From: Bordetella ansorpii
GTDB taxonomy: Bacteria > Pseudomonadota > Gammaproteobacteria > Burkholderiales > Burkholderiaceae_B
Direction of reading: 5' to 3'
Assembly: GCF_900078315.1 (NCBI RefSeq)
Contig: NZ_FKBS01000029.1
Span: 873,897-937,896, forward strand
Length of the DNA stretch: 64,000 nt
Of this stretch, positions 61,420 through 64,000 are shown piece by piece. Position 1 is the stretch's first letter. Every line of letters begins with the position of its first letter. The notes beneath the pieces are model-generated. The model was not told the origin of the DNA, did no database searches, and saw only the letters and a list, made by a program, of their open reading frames with translations. The position numbers and the translations under genes were made by a program.

Positions 61420-61848
61420 ATGGAAATCAATGAACTGCACCGCGGTCGCCTGATCGATCATCTGCAACTGGTGGTCCGCGACCTGCCCGCCAGCCAACGG
61501 TTCTACCAGGCGGTGCTGGATACGCTGCACGTGCCGCTGGGCGGCAGCGGCGAAGGATTCTTCTGGGCCGACGAGCTGGTGGTGTCCAGCGTGGACAGCC
61601 CGGCCTCTCAAGGCAAACTTACCGGGCGCTGCCATCTGGCCTTTCAGGCCAAGGATGAAGCGATGGTGCGGGCGGCGTATGACGCGGCGCTGGCCAATGG
61701 CGGAACGGATAACGGCACGCCTGGCCTGCGGGAATACCACCCGGCCTACTACGGCGCATTCGTGCTGGATCCGGATGGGAACAACATCGAGATCGTGTTC
61801 CACGGGCCGGCGACGCGCAGCGCGGCGTCGGTGAGAGTGACGTTCTGA
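61420..61848 (+). CDS. VOC (glyoxalase/bleomycin-resistance) superfamily protein
   Basis: 142 residues with GGAGG upstream. Paired beta-alpha-beta-beta-beta modules: IDHLQLVVRDLPASQRFYQA with a metal His (about 14), HLAFQAKDEAMVRAAYDAA and YYGAFVLDPDGNNIEIVFHG with the metal Glu near the end. Family members act as dioxygenases, isomerases or binding proteins; the substrate is not predictable. Confidence 0.88.
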   Translation: MEINELHRGRLIDHLQLVVRDLPASQRFYQAVLDTLHVPLGGSGEGFFWADELVVSSVDSPASQGKLTGRCHLAFQAKDEAMVRAAYDAALANGGTDNGTPGLREYHPAYYGAFVLDPDGNNIEIVFHGPATRSAASVRVTF

Positions 61849-61880
61849 TTGCTTCGCAGATTGTTTCTGCAGGGACACAA

Positions 61881-61917
61881 TACAAAAACGGCCTGAAGGA
61901 AAACCTTCAGACCGTTT
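61881..61917 (-). terminator. Terminator of the second tRNA-Arg
   Basis: AAACGGCCTGAAGG (61886-61899) pairs with CCTTCAGACCGTTT (61904-61917) with one mismatch around an AAAA loop; the minus strand continues TTTTTGTATTG. It may also work for the VOC gene on the plus strand. Confidence 0.8.
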
Positions 61918-61939
61918 CTATTACTGCGTACTGCTAATC

Positions 61940-62016
61940 TGGCGCGCCCGAAGAGATTCGAACTCCTGACCCCTTGGTTCGTAGCCAAGTACTCTATCCA
62001 GCTGAGCTACGGGCGC
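61940..62016 (-). tRNA. tRNA-Arg (anticodon ACG), second identical copy
   Basis: All 77 nt are identical to the gene at 39585-39661, including CCA. Its promoter has TATAGT (62033-62028) and TTGCGC (62057-62052) with 18-bp spacing on the minus strand. It carries its own different terminator. Confidence 0.97.
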
Positions 62017-62067
62017 TGAGAGGTGAAACTATAGCACACTTTTAAAAACGTGCGCAAGCCTGGCCCC

Positions 62068-63180
62068 TCAGGGCAGGGTTGGATAGTCGGTATAACCGTG
62101 CTCGCCGCCGCCGTAGTACGTGCTGCGGTCTCCCTCGTTCCAGGGGGCATTCTCTTTCAGGCGACGCACCAGGTCCGGATTCGAGATGAACGGGCGGCCA
62201 AAGGCCACCAGGTCGGCTTCGCCGCTTTCGACTTTCTGGTCAGCCAGTTCGCGGTCGTAGCCGTTGTTGGTCATCCACGCGCCCTTGCCGCCGGCGGCGC
62301 GGTAGGCCGTCTTCAGCGCGACGTAGTCGAACGGGGCGCTGCCCTGCTGGTGATTTCGCGGACCACCGGTGGCGCCTTCGATCACGTGCACATACGACAG
62401 GTCGTACTTGGCCAGCTTCTGCACCACGTAGGTGAACAGCGGTTGCGGCTGGTCGTCGCTGGCATCGTTGGCCGGCGTGACCGGCGAGATGCGGATGCCG
62501 ACGCGGCGCGCGCCGATCTCGGCGGTGATGGCGTCCATCACTTCGACCATCAGGCGGGCGCGGTTCTCGATCGAGCCGCCGTAGGCATCGGTGCGCGTGT
62601 TGCTGCCCGAGCGCAGGAACTGGTCCAGCAGATAGCCGTTGGCCGAGTGCAGCTCGACGCCGTCGAAACCGGCGTCGATGGCGGCGCGGGCGGCACGGCG
62701 GTAGTCCTCGACGATGCCGGGCAGTTCATCGATGTCCAGCGCGCGCGGCTCGGACACGTCGACCATGGCGCCGGTGCCATCGGCATTGATGATGTAGGTC
62801 TTGGCGTTGGCGCGGATGGCCGACGGGGCCACGGGCGCGCCGCCGTTGGGCTGCAGCGTGGTGTGCGAGATGCGGCCCACGTGCCACATCTGCACGACGA
62901 TCTTGCCGCCAGCCTTGTGCACGGCGTCGGTCACACGCTTCCAGCCCGCGAGTTGCTCGTCCGAGTACAGGCCGGGCACGTCGGCGTAGCCCTGGCCCTG
63001 GTGCGAGATGGCGGTGGCTTCGGTGATCAGCAGGCCGGCGGTGGCGCGCTGCTCGTAGTAGGTGGCGGTGATGGGCTTGGGCACGGCGCGCGGCGAACGG
63101 TTGCGCGTCAAGGGAGCCATGACGATGCGGTTGGCCAGTTTCAGGTCGCCAGCGGTCGTCGGTTCGAATAGCGTGGGCAT
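62068..63180 (-). CDS. Old yellow enzyme-family alkene reductase (NemA-like)
   Basis: 370 residues. FMN-binding OYE features: RIVMAPLTRNRSP, QMWHVGRISH, HSANGYLLDQFLRSGSNTRT with the active-site His-Asn pair, DAYGGSIENRARL and GEADLVAFGRPFISNPDLVR. It reduces activated alkenes such as maleimides with NAD(P)H. Preceded by an ArsR-type regulator on the same strand, suggesting an electrophile-responsive unit. Confidence 0.92.
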   Translation of the reverse strand: MPTLFEPTTAGDLKLANRIVMAPLTRNRSPRAVPKPITATYYEQRATAGLLITEATAISHQGQGYADVPGLYSDEQLAGWKRVTDAVHKAGGKIVVQMWHVGRISHTTLQPNGGAPVAPSAIRANAKTYIINADGTGAMVDVSEPRALDIDELPGIVEDYRRAARAAIDAGFDGVELHSANGYLLDQFLRSGSNTRTDAYGGSIENRARLMVEVMDAITAEIGARRVGIRISPVTPANDASDDQPQPLFTYVVQKLAKYDLSYVHVIEGATGGPRNHQQGSAPFDYVALKTAYRAAGGKGAWMTNNGYDRELADQKVESGEADLVAFGRPFISNPDLVRRLKENAPWNEGDRSTYYGGGEHGYTDYPTLP

Positions 63181-63241
63181 TGCATACCTCTTCGGGAGAT
63201 GAGGATGACGCGGGCGGGGGTCCGCGTCGGGAGGAGAGAGA

Positions 63242-63559
63242 TCAGATATCCCGGCCCAACTGGGCGAGAAACGCCGCGATGACGTCCTCGTCGCGCCGGA
63301 AGAACACCCACTGCCCTACCCGCCGGGTCTTGACCAGGCCGGCGCGTTGGAGGACGGCCAGGTGGGTGGAGACGGTGGATTGGGAAAGACCGCAGCGTTC
63401 GAACATGCCGGCGCAGACGCCGAAATCCAGCGGATGCTGTTGATCGGCGAAGTGGTGGGCGGGGTCCTTCAGCCAGTTCAACATCTCCCGGCGCACGGGA
63501 TGAGCGAGGGCCTTGAGGATGCTGTCGGGGTCGATGGTGGGAGGGGTGGAGGGTGACAT
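63242..63559 (-). CDS. ArsR-family regulator
   Basis: 105 residues from the ATG at 63559; a longer frame to 63751 runs into the transposase remnant and is rejected. The winged helix is PDSILKALAHPVRREMLNWL and CGLSQSTVSTHLAVLQRAGL with a beta wing VGQWVFFRRDE. Cys occurs in FGVCAGMFERCGLS. It probably represses itself and the OYE gene until an electrophile modifies it; this is inference from neighbours. Confidence 0.85.
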   Translation of the reverse strand: MSPSTPPTIDPDSILKALAHPVRREMLNWLKDPAHHFADQQHPLDFGVCAGMFERCGLSQSTVSTHLAVLQRAGLVKTRRVGQWVFFRRDEDVIAAFLAQLGRDI

Positions 63560-63579
63560 ATCGGTGTATTGGGATTTTG

Positions 63580-63607
63580 CGAATCTTATATCGTTAGGAT
63601 TCGATAT
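63580..63607. promoter_or_regulatory. Candidate ArsR operator
   Basis: Two overlapping dyads lie about 20 bp before the regulator's ATG: CGAATC (63580-63585) with GATTCG (63598-63603), and ATATCG (63588-63593) with CGATAT (63602-63607). Confidence 0.5.
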
Positions 63608-63658
63608 GCAAGGGCGAGGGATGTCCCATGTGAGCAGTGACCTGCTCCCCTTGATTAG

Positions 63659-64000
63659 TACGAAATTGTCGTCGATGACTACACAAGAGAATTCCTTGCC
63701 ATCGAGGTCGATACATCGCTGCCAGGATTGCAGGGGGCACAGGTTCTGCAACGGCTCTCGGAATTGCGTCGATTAGCTCTGCCGATCACCGTGGACAACG
63801 GCCCTGAGTTTGCCGGCAGGCCTTGGACGCTTGGACCTACCAGGTCGGTGTGAAGGTATCATTCATCAGGCCGGGGAACCCCATGGAAAACGCCCACATC
63901 GAGAGATTCAATGGGAAATTCCACGATGAATGCTTGAACGAGCATTGGTTCCTGTCGTTGCGCCAAGCAAAATCAGCAGGTCAGAGCATGCCCGGACCCA
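63659..64000 (+). pseudogene. IS3-family transposase (OrfB) fragment, frameshifted
   Basis: Translation from 63659 gives YEIVVDDYTREFLAIEVDTS, then ITVDNGPEFAGR, which fit the first two Asp of the rve DDE core of IS3-type transposases. At about 63820 one base is missing; the next frame gives WTYQVGVKVSFIRPG and ENAHIERFNGKFHDECLNEH with the catalytic Glu. The N-terminal portion is absent, the end runs off the window, and no terminal repeat is visible. Confidence 0.8.

Noticed and set aside
39585-62016. Reading the two tRNA-Arg genes as attL and attR of one 22-kb element
   Set aside because: Both copies are full-length with their own promoters and terminators, the block holds no integrase or phage gene, and int lies outside it. 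The prophage lies to the left of the first copy.
1-64000. CRISPR array or recognisable defence island
   Set aside because: No regularly spaced repeats with unique spacers and no Cas, restriction endonuclease or abortive-infection gene were recognised.

Overview
The window is high-GC DNA of a member of the Alcaligenaceae, most likely Achromobacter or Bordetella. The evidence is a Bug-type periplasmic receptor, a giant TPS-type exoprotein, FecI/FecR signalling genes and typical betaproteobacterial phage genes. No 16S or other decisive marker is present, so the genus is an inference.

Bases 1 to about 39,585 are the right-hand part of a lambda-like siphophage prophage; its left end, with lysis and tail-fibre genes, lies outside the window. 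Reading leftward on the minus strand from the immunity region come cro, a CII-position DNA-binding protein, small early genes, a Dam-type methylase, O-like and P-like replication genes, a Q-like antiterminator, then terminase, gpW, portal, ClpP-like protease, decoration protein, gpE-type capsid, connector, tail tube, a frameshifted G/GT chaperone pair, tape measure and the tail tip. On the plus strand are the CI-type repressor, a secreted-protein moron with its own terminator, a second operator/promoter pair, an early accessory operon (DUF2303 protein, dNMP kinase, ParB-DUF550 fusion, C5 methyltransferase, MazG-like protein and small proteins), then xis and int next to tRNA-Arg(ACG). Two operator pairs, each with 23-bp spacing, sit on two promoters of identical geometry flanking cI, as OR and OL do in lambda.

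From 39,585 to 62,016 is chromosomal DNA bracketed by two identical tRNA-Arg(ACG) genes. It is dominated by a minus-strand module: a stand-alone STN-domain periplasmic protein, an ECF sigma factor, a FecR anti-sigma regulator and a 4,358-residue filamentous-haemagglutinin-type exoprotein. The plan resembles the P. aeruginosa PUMA3 (VreA/VreI/VreR) system and its exoprotein PdtA. A shared 30-bp promoter-like element lies upstream of both fecR and the exoprotein gene. To the right are a Bug receptor, a class V aminotransferase, a fosmidomycin-resistance-type MFS exporter divergent from an AraC regulator, a DUF4375-like protein, a 49-residue membrane protein and a VOC protein.

From 62,017 to the end are an old-yellow-enzyme alkene reductase, an ArsR-type regulator and a frameshifted fragment of an IS3-family transposase running off the window.

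Notable regulatory or recoding features: an A-AAA-AAC slippery heptamer joining the two tail chaperone frames, a G10 tract that puts the phage adenine methylase out of frame, a cro gene that looks leaderless, and a tRNA terminator formed by the end of the phage integrase gene.
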